Positions 50,026 through 58,876 are shown, counted from the stretch's first letter. The stretch: 64,000 nt of DNA from an uncultured Flavobacteriaceae bacterium (GCA_943842625.1 CALTCK010000001.1:62001-126000), one strand, 5' to 3'. Notes: generated from the letters alone by a model not told the origin. Translations and numbers: made by a program.

Positions 50026-50058
50026 AAAAATCCCTTAGTTTTTACTGAGGGATTTTTT
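50026..50058 (+). terminator. Terminator after tRNA-Phe
   Basis: The stem AATCCCTTAGT/ACTGAGGGATT (one wobble) with a short T loop is followed by a T run. It can also end the converging pseudouridine synthase transcript. Confidence 0.85.
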
Positions 50059-50087
50059 ATTTCTACTAATAAAATTTAATAATTAAT

Positions 50088-50669
50088 TTAAGAAAAGCTA
50101 GTTACTTTTAGGGTTTCTCCTTTGGAGAGTGTTAATTTGAAAGCGCCTATACGAACTCGAATTAAACGCAGGGTTGGAAAACCTACCGCCGCTGTCATTT
50201 TTCGTACTTGCCGGTACTTTCCCTCTCTTAGGGTAATGGAGATCCAACTCATAGGGCCGTGTCGCGCATCTCTGGGCTTTCTGTTTTCAATGGGTAAATC
50301 TTTGGGGGATTCAATAAGGTTGGCCTCACAAGGCATGGTTTTATAGATTGCTCCTTCCAGGCTAATCTCAATGCCTTCTTTTAATTGTTGGATGGCTTGT
50401 TCTGTAATAGCTCCATCTACTTGTACATAATATTCTTTTTCGTACTTGTGGCTGAGCATGTCATAGCTCACTTTTCCATCGGTGGTTAGAAGTAATAGCC
50501 CTTCGGAGTTTCTATCCAAACGCCCGATAGCCATCGTTCCCGCTGGAAAATTATACAATTCGCCCAATAATTTGTTTCGTTTTTTTTGTTTTCCATTTAC
50601 GATAAATTGACTCAGATAACCGTAAGGTTTGTGCAGGGCAAAATGTTGATGCTTTGTTGTATTAGACAA
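50088..50669 (-). CDS. rRNA pseudouridine synthase, RluE/RsuA family
   Basis: This 193-residue enzyme isomerises uridine in rRNA. The catalytic Asp is in GRLDRNSEGLLLLTTDG, and the KPYGYLSQF start and GKYRQVRKMTAAVGFPTLRL segment are characteristic. It lacks an N-terminal S4 domain, as RluE does, so 23S rRNA U2457 is the likely target. It faces the arsenosugar cluster across a 150-base divergent gap. Confidence 0.88.
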   Translation of the reverse strand: MSNTTKHQHFALHKPYGYLSQFIVNGKQKKRNKLLGELYNFPAGTMAIGRLDRNSEGLLLLTTDGKVSYDMLSHKYEKEYYVQVDGAITEQAIQQLKEGIEISLEGAIYKTMPCEANLIESPKDLPIENRKPRDARHGPMSWISITLREGKYRQVRKMTAAVGFPTLRLIRVRIGAFKLTLSKGETLKVTSFS

Positions 50670-50756
50670 ATTAATTGATGTAGGTGGTAGTTGATTTTAA
50701 AAAATTCAAAGTTACTCAATTTTAAGCAATGTAAATTCTTGTTAAATTGTTAGCCA

Positions 50757-50791
50757 TTGTTACATATAAAATAGAATCTTGGTTATATTTA
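50757..50791 (+). promoter_or_regulatory. Putative promoter of the arsenosugar cluster
   Basis: TTG at 50757-50759 and TATATTTA at 50784-50791 are close to the Bacteroidota -33/-7 elements, but the spacer (24 bases) is long and the last -7 base differs. The pair lies about 30 bases before the first gene. I see no ArsR-type operator palindrome that I could defend. Confidence 0.3.
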
Positions 50792-50820
50792 CATAAATTG
50801 AATCAAACTAAAAATATAAC

Positions 50821-51159
50821 ATGGCAGATAAATCATATTATGATCCTAAAGATCTAAGGAAATTTGGAAAAATTACCGAATGGAGTGAAGAACTGGGCAC
50901 AAAATTTTTTGATTATTACGGAAAAGTGTTTGAGGAAGGTGCCCTTAGTGCACGTGAAAAATCGTTAATCGCACTGGCCGTTTCGCATGTTGTTAAATGT
51001 CCTTATTGCATTGACGCTTATACTAAAGACGGGTTGCAAAGAGGGATTACAAAAGAAGAAATGATGGAAGCTGTTCATGCAGGTGCGGCTATCGAAAGCG
51101 GAGCAACACTGGTACACGGTGTGCAAATGATGAATAAATATGATAAATTAAGTATGTAA
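50821..51159 (+). CDS. Arsenosugar-associated AhpD/CMD-like protein
   Basis: This 112-residue carboxymuconolactone-decarboxylase/AhpD-fold protein has the redox CxxC in HVVKCPYCIDAYTKDGLQRG. This small type is regularly the gene before arsS and is named arsenosugar biosynthesis-associated peroxidase-like. A role in thiol-based reduction of an arsenical, or in protecting the radical enzyme, is inference. It leads an eight-gene plus-strand run. Confidence 0.88.
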   Translation: MADKSYYDPKDLRKFGKITEWSEELGTKFFDYYGKVFEEGALSAREKSLIALAVSHVVKCPYCIDAYTKDGLQRGITKEEMMEAVHAGAAIESGATLVHGVQMMNKYDKLSM

Positions 51160-51202
51160 GTTGGGTCTTATAAATTAGATCAACAAAAGCGTAGTAAAGG
51201 GT

Positions 51203-52258
51203 ATGCAAACAACATCGTTAAAAAAACAAAAAAAAGAATTAGCTGATGCTAAAAGGCAATTAGAAATTTTATCTAATGGTATTTTTAACAACAATGAACT
51301 CCCCACCTTTGCCACAAAAATTAAAGCTGTTGGTCAATTTCCGTTACGCCCTAAAAAATTAGAAATACTCCAAATTAATTTAGGCTATATGTGCAATCAA
51401 GTTTGTGAGCATTGCCATGTAGATGCGGGACCAGATCGTAAAGAAATTATGACAAAAGAGACGCTGCAACAATGTTTGGAGGTTATTAAAAATACACCGG
51501 CTACCACACTGGACCTCACCGGTGGTGCTCCCGAGATGAACCCTCATTTTAGATGGTTTGTAGAAGAAGCTTCAAAACTAGGGATTAAAGACTTCATCGT
51601 ACGTAGCAACCTAACCATTATTAGAGCTAATAAAAAATATTACGATTTACCTGATTTTTTTAAAAAATACCACATTCACGTGGTCAGTTCAATGCCTCAT
51701 TGGACTCGTGGAAAAACAGATCAGCAACGTGGCAAAGGAGTTTTTGACAAGTCGATTAAAGCCTTACAAGAATTAAATTTGGTGGGTTACGGAATGCCAG
51801 GAAGTCCACTCAAATTAGATTTAGTTTACAACCCCAGTGGCGCTTTTTTACCCGGAAACCAAGACAGCATGGAAAAAGAATTTAAAAATGCTTTAATGGA
51901 AGATTTCGGAATTCAGTTTCATCAACTATTTGCAATTACCAACCTACCCATTGCTAGGTTTTTGGATTATTTAATTGCTTCTGATAATTACGAAGAGTAT
52001 ATGTACAGTCTGGTAGAAGCATTTAATGCCTCGACCCTAGAAAATGTGATGTGTACGAACACCCTATCGGTAAGTTGGGATGGCTATTTATACGATTGTG
52101 ATTTCAACCAAATGCTAAAATTAAAAGTGGCCAGTAAGCTAAAGCATATTTCTGAGTACAATGAAGAAGTTTTACAAAACCGGAATATAATTGTTTCACA
52201 ACACTGTTATGGCTGTACGGCTGGAGCAGGAAGCAGCTGCCAAGGTACTGTTGCTTAA
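51203..52258 (+). CDS. arsS: Arsenosugar biosynthesis radical SAM protein ArsS
   Basis: This 351-residue radical-SAM enzyme has the cluster motif CNQVCEHCHVDAGPD (CxxxCxxC), LTGGAPEMNP and a DUF3641 C-terminal half. Auxiliary cysteines include VMCTNTLSVSWDGYLYDCDF and the final CYGCTAGAGSSCQG. ArsS attaches the 5'-deoxyadenosyl group of SAM to dimethylarsenite to give 5'-deoxy-5'-dimethylarsinoyl-adenosine, the core of arsenosugars. The partner ArsM is encoded four genes downstream. Confidence 0.95.
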   Translation: MQTTSLKKQKKELADAKRQLEILSNGIFNNNELPTFATKIKAVGQFPLRPKKLEILQINLGYMCNQVCEHCHVDAGPDRKEIMTKETLQQCLEVIKNTPATTLDLTGGAPEMNPHFRWFVEEASKLGIKDFIVRSNLTIIRANKKYYDLPDFFKKYHIHVVSSMPHWTRGKTDQQRGKGVFDKSIKALQELNLVGYGMPGSPLKLDLVYNPSGAFLPGNQDSMEKEFKNALMEDFGIQFHQLFAITNLPIARFLDYLIASDNYEEYMYSLVEAFNASTLENVMCTNTLSVSWDGYLYDCDFNQMLKLKVASKLKHISEYNEEVLQNRNIIVSQHCYGCTAGAGSSCQGTVA

Positions 52259-52273
52259 TCTCAGCCTATTTAA

Positions 52274-52771
52274 ATGAAAAGAATCCTTTTAATAAGCCTC
52301 TTAATTTTATGGAAAGTCTCATTGTATGGGCAAGAAACCCTCGAAGAGGTTTTAAATAAATACAATCATAAAAAGGTGCCATACATCGCTGTCGCAGAGC
52401 TTAAAAACTTACAGCAAAAAAATAAAGTAGTAATTTTAGATAGTAGAGAGCTTGTTGAATTTAAAGTGAGTCATATTGAGGGAGCAAAATTGGTGGGTTA
52501 CAATCATTTTAGGCTAAGCTCCCTTCCAGATAACGTAGACAAAAAAACTCCTATTGTTGTTTATTGTACCTTAGGAGTTCGCTCTGAAGTGATTGCCAAC
52601 CAATTAATTGAAAACGGCTATACCGATGTTAAAAATTTATATGGCGGTATTAGTGAATGGAAAAATAAGGATTATATAGTGATCGATTCGACACAAAGAA
52701 TGACCGAAAACATACATGTATACTCAAAAAAATGGGGAAAATGGTTAACTAAAGGAAATCCTATTTTTTAA
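52274..52771 (+). CDS. Secreted rhodanese-like protein in the arsenosugar cluster
   Basis: This 165-residue protein has a signal peptide (about 1-19, ending VSLYGQ) and a single rhodanese domain with active-site Cys in VVYCTLGVRSE. Other landmarks are VVILDSRELVEFKVSHIEGA and NLYGGISEWKNK. Rhodaneses transfer sulfane sulfur; in this cluster it could act on thio-arsenicals or be an arsenate-reductase-like enzyme, but neither is shown. It starts 15 bases after arsS and ends 3 bases before the next gene. Confidence 0.88.
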   Translation: MKRILLISLLILWKVSLYGQETLEEVLNKYNHKKVPYIAVAELKNLQQKNKVVILDSRELVEFKVSHIEGAKLVGYNHFRLSSLPDNVDKKTPIVVYCTLGVRSEVIANQLIENGYTDVKNLYGGISEWKNKDYIVIDSTQRMTENIHVYSKKWGKWLTKGNPIF

Positions 52772-52774
52772 GCC

Positions 52775-53395
52775 ATGAAAAAGCTAAATACCCACAAAGC
52801 ACTTATTATTTTTACTCGCAATCCCGAGATAGGAAAGGTAAAAACTAGACTGGCTAAAACAATAGGTGATTTAGCAGCATTAAAAGTATATCGTAAATTA
52901 CTGGAGCATACGGTGCACATAACTCGACCTCTAGAAGTAGATAAATTTGTTTTTTATTCGGAACAAATTCAAGAAAATGATCACTGGGATGCAGCTATCT
53001 ACTTCAAAGAGCTTCAAAACGGAGTTGGTTTAGGAGAACGAATGCACCATGCTTTTGAGTTATTGTTTAGCCGAGGATATCGCCAGATTGTGATCGTGGG
53101 GAGTGATATTTTTGAATTAACTACCGCCGGTATCCAAGAAGCTTTTACCCATTTAGATAGCACTAATTATGTAGTGGGACCTGCCTTAGATGGAGGTTAT
53201 TATTTATTGGGAATGAATACCTTAAAAAAGAAACTTTTTGAAAATAAAAAATGGGGTACTAGAACGGTTTTAAAAGAGACCCTTAAAAATTTAGAGCAAG
53301 AACAAGTAGTTTTACTTGCTGCCAAAAACGATATAGACACCTACGATGACTTAAAAAAAAGTAGTGGATTCAATCAATTTTTGATAGCACCTTAA
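52775..53395 (+). CDS. TIGR04282-family arsenosugar glycosyltransferase (DUF2064)
   Basis: This is a 206-residue GT-A-like transferase with the family start ALIIFTRNPEIGKVKTRLAKTIG, then GVGLGERMHHAFELLF, IVGSDIFEL and GPALDGGYYLLGMN. The fold is that of nucleotidyl/glycosyltransferases. TIGR04282 members are found with ArsM/ArsS and are thought to help build the sugar aglycone. Its exact reaction is unknown. Confidence 0.9.
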   Translation: MKKLNTHKALIIFTRNPEIGKVKTRLAKTIGDLAALKVYRKLLEHTVHITRPLEVDKFVFYSEQIQENDHWDAAIYFKELQNGVGLGERMHHAFELLFSRGYRQIVIVGSDIFELTTAGIQEAFTHLDSTNYVVGPALDGGYYLLGMNTLKKKLFENKKWGTRTVLKETLKNLEQEQVVLLAAKNDIDTYDDLKKSSGFNQFLIAP

Positions 53396-53406
53396 AATAA
53401 AAAAAC

Positions 53407-54219
53407 ATGAAGAAATACATACAAGAAGCGGTAGATTATTTAAAAAATAAAGGATTTGATGCTCCTGAAATAGGAATTGTATTGGGGACAGGATTGGGTA
53501 AATTAGTCGATGAAATAGAAAAAGAGAGTACCGCTAGTTACAACCACATTCCCAATTTTCCGACCGCTACCGTAGAGTTTCATAAAGGAAAATTAATATA
53601 TGGAACCTTAGCTGGTAAAAAAGTAATTGTCATGCAAGGCAGGTTTCACCTATATGAAGGATATTCGACTTACGACGTGACCTTTCCAATACGCGTGATG
53701 CACCAATTAGGAATTAAAAAATTATTGGTGAGTAATGCAGCCGGGGCAATTAATAAAAAATTTAAAAAAGGAGAACTGATGATCATTGATGATCATATTA
53801 ATTTACAAGGAGGATCTCCTCTGGCCTACAAAGGAATTGAGGCGATGGGAAACCGTTTTGTGGATATGAGTCAGCCTTACGATGCCCAAATGAATAGTAA
53901 GCTGACTGCTATTGCAACATCTAAGCATATTAATCTCCAGAAAGGAGTCTATGCGAGTGTGATGGGACCTCAACTAGAAACTAGAGCAGAATACCGATAT
54001 TTACAAATTATAGGGGCAGATGCCGTAGGAATGAGTACGGTTCCAGAAATTATTGTCGCCAATCATTTAAAAGTGCCAGTGGCTGCAGTTTCTGTTCTTA
54101 CTGATGAATGCGATCCAGATCACCTTCAGCCTGTCGATATTGATGACATTATTAAAATTGCTGGAAAGGCAGAACCCGATATGATTTTATTATTTAAAGA
54201 ACTAATTAAAGAATTATAA
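53407..54219 (+). CDS. Purine-nucleoside phosphorylase
   Basis: This 270-residue trimeric-type PNP has the phosphate loop GIVLGTGLGKL, VIVMQGRFHLYEGY, LLVSNAAGAINKKF, and a late MSTVPEIIVANHL. It splits purine nucleosides with phosphate to ribose-1-phosphate and base. Placed between a TIGR04282 transferase and ArsM, its likely substrate in this context is the ArsS product, releasing adenine and leaving a dimethylarsinoyl-ribose-1-phosphate. That substrate is inference; general purine salvage remains possible. Confidence 0.92.
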   Translation: MKKYIQEAVDYLKNKGFDAPEIGIVLGTGLGKLVDEIEKESTASYNHIPNFPTATVEFHKGKLIYGTLAGKKVIVMQGRFHLYEGYSTYDVTFPIRVMHQLGIKKLLVSNAAGAINKKFKKGELMIIDDHINLQGGSPLAYKGIEAMGNRFVDMSQPYDAQMNSKLTAIATSKHINLQKGVYASVMGPQLETRAEYRYLQIIGADAVGMSTVPEIIVANHLKVPVAAVSVLTDECDPDHLQPVDIDDIIKIAGKAEPDMILLFKELIKEL

Positions 54220-54222
54220 CCG

Positions 54223-55191
54223 ATGAGTTATTTACAAACCACCCACGATGTATATAAAGAAGCAGCATTAACACCCGATGTAGGTCTTTGCTGTACCACC
54301 AACCCTATTTGGGAACTTCCAGGCTTAAAAATTCCGAAAATAATGCAGGAAATGAATTATGGCTGTGGCAGCACTGTTAATGCCAGGGATTTAACCAATA
54401 ATCCAAAAACATTGTATGTAGGTGTTGGAGGCGGTATGGAGCTATTACAGTTTTCCTATTTTTCGAGACAAAAGGGAGGTGTTGTAGGAATCGATGTAGT
54501 CGATGAAATGCTAGAAGCTTCTCAGAAAAATTTTAAAGAAGCAGAAGCATTAAACCCTTGGTTTAAAAGTGAGTTTGTAGAATTAAAAAAAGGAGATGCC
54601 TTAAACCTCCCGGTTGCAGATAACTCCATCGATGTTGCTGCCCAGAATTGTTTATTTAACATTTTTAAAGCGGAAGATTTAAAACGAGCAATCGAAGAAA
54701 TGTATCGCGTTTTAAAACCTCATGGAAGATTGGTGATGAGTGACCCTACCTGCGAACAACCAATGAACGAAACCCTTAGAAACGATGAGCGCTTGAGGGC
54801 ATTGTGCTTAAGCGGTAGCTTACCGATTAAAGACTATGTAAAAGCGCTCACCGATGTTGGTTTTGGAACCATCGAAATTAGGGCCAGAAAACCCTATCGA
54901 ATTTTAGATCCAAAAAATTACCCAACAGAAGAATTGATCTATATCGAAAGTATCGAAATTGCCGCTATTAAAGATCCTGTTTTGCCAGATGGCCCTTGTA
55001 TTTTTACCGGTAAAGCAGCAATTTATTATGGAGACGATGATTTTTTTGACGACCACAAAGGACATGTATTGGTTAAAAATCAACCACTTGCTATTTGTGA
55101 TAAAACAGCAAAACAATTAAAGGATTTAAAAAGAAATGATATTCATATTTCTGAGTCCACCTACCATTACGATGGTGGAGGTTGTTGTTAA
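54223..55191 (+). CDS. arsM: Arsenosugar-type arsenite methyltransferase ArsM
   Basis: This 322-residue SAM methyltransferase has the arsenosugar-type N terminus GLCCTTNPIW (Cys23, Cys24) and MNYGCGSTV (Cys48). The SAM-binding motif is TLYVGVGGGMELLQFSY with GVVGIDVVDEML, then AAQNCLFNIFK, MSDPTCEQPM and a C-terminal GGGCC tail. The cysteines can hold As(III). It methylates arsenite toward dimethylarsenite for ArsS. It starts 3 bases after the PNP gene. Confidence 0.94.
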   Translation: MSYLQTTHDVYKEAALTPDVGLCCTTNPIWELPGLKIPKIMQEMNYGCGSTVNARDLTNNPKTLYVGVGGGMELLQFSYFSRQKGGVVGIDVVDEMLEASQKNFKEAEALNPWFKSEFVELKKGDALNLPVADNSIDVAAQNCLFNIFKAEDLKRAIEEMYRVLKPHGRLVMSDPTCEQPMNETLRNDERLRALCLSGSLPIKDYVKALTDVGFGTIEIRARKPYRILDPKNYPTEELIYIESIEIAAIKDPVLPDGPCIFTGKAAIYYGDDDFFDDHKGHVLVKNQPLAICDKTAKQLKDLKRNDIHISESTYHYDGGGCC

Positions 55192-55238
55192 GCCCCGAGC
55201 TGCATAAATTTGTAGCCGAATATTGAGTGTATCAACTT

Positions 55239-55961
55239 ATGAAAAAAATAGTAGTGATTATAGTAGTATTGTTCCTTAGCAAAAATAATTTTGCAACGGA
55301 GACGGCTCCTTGTAACAACACCGTAAACCACACTACCTGGAATTTATTACTAAAAAAACACGTAAGTGAACAAGGAAAGGTAGATTATCTTGGGTTTAAA
55401 AATGACCTAGCAGAGCTGAATGCTTACTTGGAATGGCTCTCCAATTCTAGACCTTCAGAGACTTGGTCAAAAGATCAAAAAATGGCTTTTTGGATCAATG
55501 CCTACAATGCATTAACGATTCAATTGATTGTGGATCGATATCCTATTTCTAGTATAAAAGATATTTACAGTCCGTGGAATATCAAAGTTATTACCATTGC
55601 AAAAAAATCGCTGTCTTTAAATAATATTGAACATGATATATTAAGAAAAATGGGCGATCCCAGAATTCATTTTGGTATTGTCTGTGCTTCCATATCTTGT
55701 CCAAAATTGCAAAATGAGGCGTTTAGTAATCAAAATATTAACCGCCTCTTAAATAAGGCAAGCAAGGAGTTTTTGGCAGATACCACTAAAAATAACATTA
55801 CTACAAATTCAGTTGAACTTTCAAAAATATTTAAATGGTTTGCAAAGGATTTTAAGCAAGAAGGAAGCCTGATTGATTTTTTAAATAGATATACTGATAT
55901 TACTATTGCTAGCGATGCAAAAATATCTTTTAAGGATTATAATTGGGGGTTAAATGATTAA
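55239..55961 (+). CDS. Secreted DUF547 protein in the arsenosugar cluster
   Basis: This protein has a signal peptide (MKKIVVIIVVLFLSKNNFAT) and a DUF547 domain. Landmarks are KMAFWINAYNALTIQLIVD, HDILRKMGDPRIHFGIVCAS and SCPKL, and HFGIVCAS is the strongest family mark. I choose the ATG at 55239 (240 residues), because the GTG four codons upstream adds nothing. DUF547 resembles a papain/transglutaminase-like fold with Cys and His, but the reaction is unknown. Its last codons overlap the next gene by 8 bases, which ties it to the cluster. Confidence 0.88.
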   Translation: MKKIVVIIVVLFLSKNNFATETAPCNNTVNHTTWNLLLKKHVSEQGKVDYLGFKNDLAELNAYLEWLSNSRPSETWSKDQKMAFWINAYNALTIQLIVDRYPISSIKDIYSPWNIKVITIAKKSLSLNNIEHDILRKMGDPRIHFGIVCASISCPKLQNEAFSNQNINRLLNKASKEFLADTTKNNITTNSVELSKIFKWFAKDFKQEGSLIDFLNRYTDITIASDAKISFKDYNWGLND

Positions 55962-56661
55962 AATATCGATTATCATCCCCATTTTAAATGAAGAGAAAAA
56001 CATTATTTCTTTACTGGAGCATCTGGAGCAACATAGCAGTAAAAATAATAGTTTCGAGTTACTTATCGTAGACGGAGGAAGTACCGATGGATCCATCAGC
56101 AAAATCGAAAACTATATTAAAAATCATCATCATATAGCATTAATATCTTCGGAGCGTGGTAGGGCCAAACAAATGAATCGAGGGAGACTTCAGGCCAATG
56201 GCGCTATTTTATATTTTTTACACGCCGATAGTTATCCTCCCAAAAATTTTGATCAATACCTTATCGACGAGGTCAAAAAGGGAAACTTGGCAGGTTGTTT
56301 TAAAATGAAATTTAACCATCCGCATTGGTGGTTAAAAATTGCCTCTTGGTTTACTCAATTTAATTGGAGCGCATGCAGAGGCGGTGATCAAAGCCAATAC
56401 ATCACTGCTACTTTATTTGACGAGATTGGTGGCTTTAACGAAGATTATATCATTTACGAAGATCAAATTTTAATTAAGGAGCTTTATAAAAGAAATCAAT
56501 TTACAGTGATTCAAAAATGGATTTATACCTCAGCAAGATTGTATGAACAAAAAGGTATTTGGACCTTACAATATCATTTTTGGGCTATCTATATAAAAAA
56601 ATGGTTAGGCGCTGATGCAACTGCACTATATCGTTATTATTCGAGGCACATCGCTTCCTAA
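55954..56661 (+). CDS. TIGR04283-family arsenosugar glycosyltransferase
   Basis: This 235-residue GT2-family enzyme has the start ISIIIPILNEEKNIISLLEHL, the nucleotide-sugar site LLIVDGGSTDGSISKI, LHADSYPP (a DxD equivalent), and GGDQSQYITATLFDEIGGFNE. TIGR04283 members are restricted to arsenosugar clusters. It probably attaches or extends the sugar aglycone. It is the last gene of the cluster, and its stop overlaps the end of the damaged barrel gene on the opposite strand. Confidence 0.92.
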   Translation: MIKISIIIPILNEEKNIISLLEHLEQHSSKNNSFELLIVDGGSTDGSISKIENYIKNHHHIALISSERGRAKQMNRGRLQANGAILYFLHADSYPPKNFDQYLIDEVKKGNLAGCFKMKFNHPHWWLKIASWFTQFNWSACRGGDQSQYITATLFDEIGGFNEDYIIYEDQILIKELYKRNQFTVIQKWIYTSARLYEQKGIWTLQYHFWAIYIKKWLGADATALYRYYSRHIAS

Positions 56662-57486
56662 AGAATATTAAAAGTTCCACCAATACTAAAGTTGTATTGA
56701 GCAAAAAAGAAAGAGTGACTGGCACTATCGGAGGTACTGGAGGTGGTTCTTACATTTGGCAGGTTGATGTACCCTCCTTTTAGTTCGGTTTGTACCCTTA
56801 GATTTTTGAAAAAAGGTAAGTCCTACTCCAAAGAGGGCATGCAAACCATATCCGGCAACATTAAATTGATCGTAGCGGTTGTTATTTAAAACGACCGCAT
56901 TGGTTCTGGGATATATGGCTCCAAGTCCAGCACCAAAAAGGGCGTGCAGCTTAATTTTTTCGTGGAGTACCAGTAAATGATCTGCTCTTCTAAGCTCCGC
57001 ATTGATATAGTTTAGTCCGTCGGTATGCTCAAATTCTAAAAATCCTTCTTCTAATAAGATGCTTTCACCATTGTAGACCCCATCGTATAAAGTTCCTGAA
57101 TTTTGGATTTCCCCATAAATAGCTACTGGCTGATTTGGTAGGGCTATGTATTTCATGTGGTCGAGGCCTATGGATATGCTGTAACGATCGTTCACAAAGT
57201 AGCCCAGCCTAAAATTGTATTGTGGTGTGGTTAAATTAGAGGGATGAAAATAGTTTTCGGCTGTAAAACGAGTGGGGCGATCGGCTGCTTTCACACTTTT
57301 TAATTCGAAATGATAATGATCGCCTTTAAATTTAATATCTGAATTGCTGTACCAGGACCAATTATAACCCCAAGTTAAAAAAAAATCGCCTTTTTTATAA
57401 GCCGAACTAGTGGCTTGTGTTTAGATCTTGAGCATAGCCATGCGCTATAAAAATCGTCAATCGCTATAGATTGAACAAAACTTCAT
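56658..57486 (-). pseudogene. Outer-membrane beta-barrel gene, frameshifted
   Basis: The longest intact stretch (about 57420 to 56814) encodes alternating barrel strands: KKGDFFLTWGYNWSWYSNSD, QYNFRLGYFVNDRYSISIGLD, HALFGAGLGAIYP and VAGYGLHALFGVGLTFF. After the A6 run at 56809-56814 the sequence continues sensibly in another frame (KNLRVQTELKGGYINLPNV ... QYNFSIGGTFNIL, stop 56658). At the 5' end a signal-like piece (LTIFIAHGYAQDLN) lies in a different frame and the main frame meets a TAA at 57423. An ATG at 57486 begins a short frame that stops after nine codons. At least two shifts are therefore needed to rebuild a roughly 275-residue porin-like protein. It may have served the adjacent arsenosugar genes, but that is only position. 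Confidence 0.8.
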
Positions 57487-57589
57487 TAATTATGAATTAC
57501 TATTTTAAAAAATCAAGAGGCAAAACTAATCAAAAATTAAGGTTTAATCTATTGAATTTTAATTAATAATATATTGAAAATTTATACGA

Positions 57590-58864
57590 TTAATTTTCTA
57601 ATGGTTCAAGGCTTGAAGAGAGGTAATTTAAGAGGGGCTCTTGAAATAATTGCTCATTTAGGGATAAGAATTCTATATAAGCTTTATAGAGTTCGTGTTC
57701 AAACTTTAGAATTTCAATATTTTTTTTATTTTGAAGAATTTTAAGTTTTAAGAGTAGTAATGGCGATACACCATCCATTTTTTGGTAGGCTTCATAGATC
57801 GATGAAACACTGCTATTTTCGTTTTGTTTTTTTAATATCGTATAATTTACAATTGAGGTGTTATACGCATTTTTAGCGGAGGATACTTTTAGTTGATAGT
57901 TTTTTAATTCATTATTTAATTTGCTTTCTTTAACGGTCTTTTCAAAATAAAATTCACTTTTATCTTGTCTGGCAGCACCAAAAAAAGGCAAGTTGATCCC
58001 CAAACCTATAGACAAATTATCTTCAAATAAATTTTCTGATTTTCCGATGTATTTTGCTTGAACAAAATCCAGCAATTGGTTCGATTTTGCAATGGATAAA
58101 TTCATTTCATTTTCCAGGGTGTTCATTTTTAGTTTTTGAAGTGATAGGAATGTATACTCATAGGATACAGAGTCCGAGATAGGAAAATCTATAATTTGTT
58201 CCGGACTGATTAAATCGGTAGTTTCAATTGGCACTGCATCCAGACCAAAAACTTTTTTCAGGTACTCCTCTTGATCTTCTCTAATATTTTTTAGCTGTAT
58301 AATTTTTAAATGGGTTGCTAATAAATCTTCTTCCGATTCTATTACCTCTTTAATTTCAAAATTTTCATCGAAAACTTGATGTCCTAACAAGGTTAGTTTG
58401 TCATTTATTTGTTGTTGTTTAGTTAATAAAAGTACTTCCATTTTATTATTGAAAATATAATCCAGCGCAAACAAATACCTACTTTTTAAGTCCTGGTTGA
58501 TCTCTATTTTATTTTCTAAATGAACTTCCTGAATTTTATTGGAGTAAATATTTTTTTGGCTCGATATTTCTCTAAAATTATTGGGTTTTATTCGTACCGA
58601 ATATTCTTGAAAGGTTTCAATAAATCGCCTAGTTTCCAATCTAAATTGGGTGCTCTTTATAAGCGGTATGTTATAATTTTTACTATGGAGTAGTGAACTG
58701 GTCGTAGAATCTTTAACGGCCAACTCAGACTTATTTATTGAGCTCAAAAAAGTGGTTAATGATTGCTTTTCTTGAGCTTGAGTTACTGCAACTCCAGCAA
58801 AGAGTAACGTGAGTAAAATACTCCTTGAGTTGATCTTTACTATTTTAAAAAGAAGACTCATCAT
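57590..58864 (-). CDS. TolC-like outer-membrane efflux protein
   Basis: This 424-residue protein has a signal peptide (about 1-30, ending AGVAVTQAQ) and long amphipathic helices typical of the TolC/OEP family. Examples are FQEYSVRIKPNNFREISS, LGHQVFDENFEIKEVIESEE and LKNYQLKVSSAKNAYNTSIV, with one barrel-strand region at LSIGLGINLPFFGAARQDK. It would form the outer-membrane exit duct for the adjacent HlyD-like adaptor, whose gene ends 12 bases upstream. It is shorter than E. coli TolC and divergent, so the family call rests on helix pattern, LGINLPFF strand and context. Confidence 0.8.
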   Translation of the reverse strand: MMSLLFKIVKINSRSILLTLLFAGVAVTQAQEKQSLTTFLSSINKSELAVKDSTTSSLLHSKNYNIPLIKSTQFRLETRRFIETFQEYSVRIKPNNFREISSQKNIYSNKIQEVHLENKIEINQDLKSRYLFALDYIFNNKMEVLLLTKQQQINDKLTLLGHQVFDENFEIKEVIESEEDLLATHLKIIQLKNIREDQEEYLKKVFGLDAVPIETTDLISPEQIIDFPISDSVSYEYTFLSLQKLKMNTLENEMNLSIAKSNQLLDFVQAKYIGKSENLFEDNLSIGLGINLPFFGAARQDKSEFYFEKTVKESKLNNELKNYQLKVSSAKNAYNTSIVNYTILKKQNENSSVSSIYEAYQKMDGVSPLLLLKLKILQNKKNIEILKFEHELYKAYIEFLSLNEQLFQEPLLNYLSSSLEPLEN

Positions 58865-58876
58865 ACAAGAAATCTA

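Noticed and set aside
50670-50820. ArsR operator or riboswitch before the arsenosugar cluster
   Set aside because: I could not find a convincing inverted repeat or structured leader; only a weak promoter match is reported.
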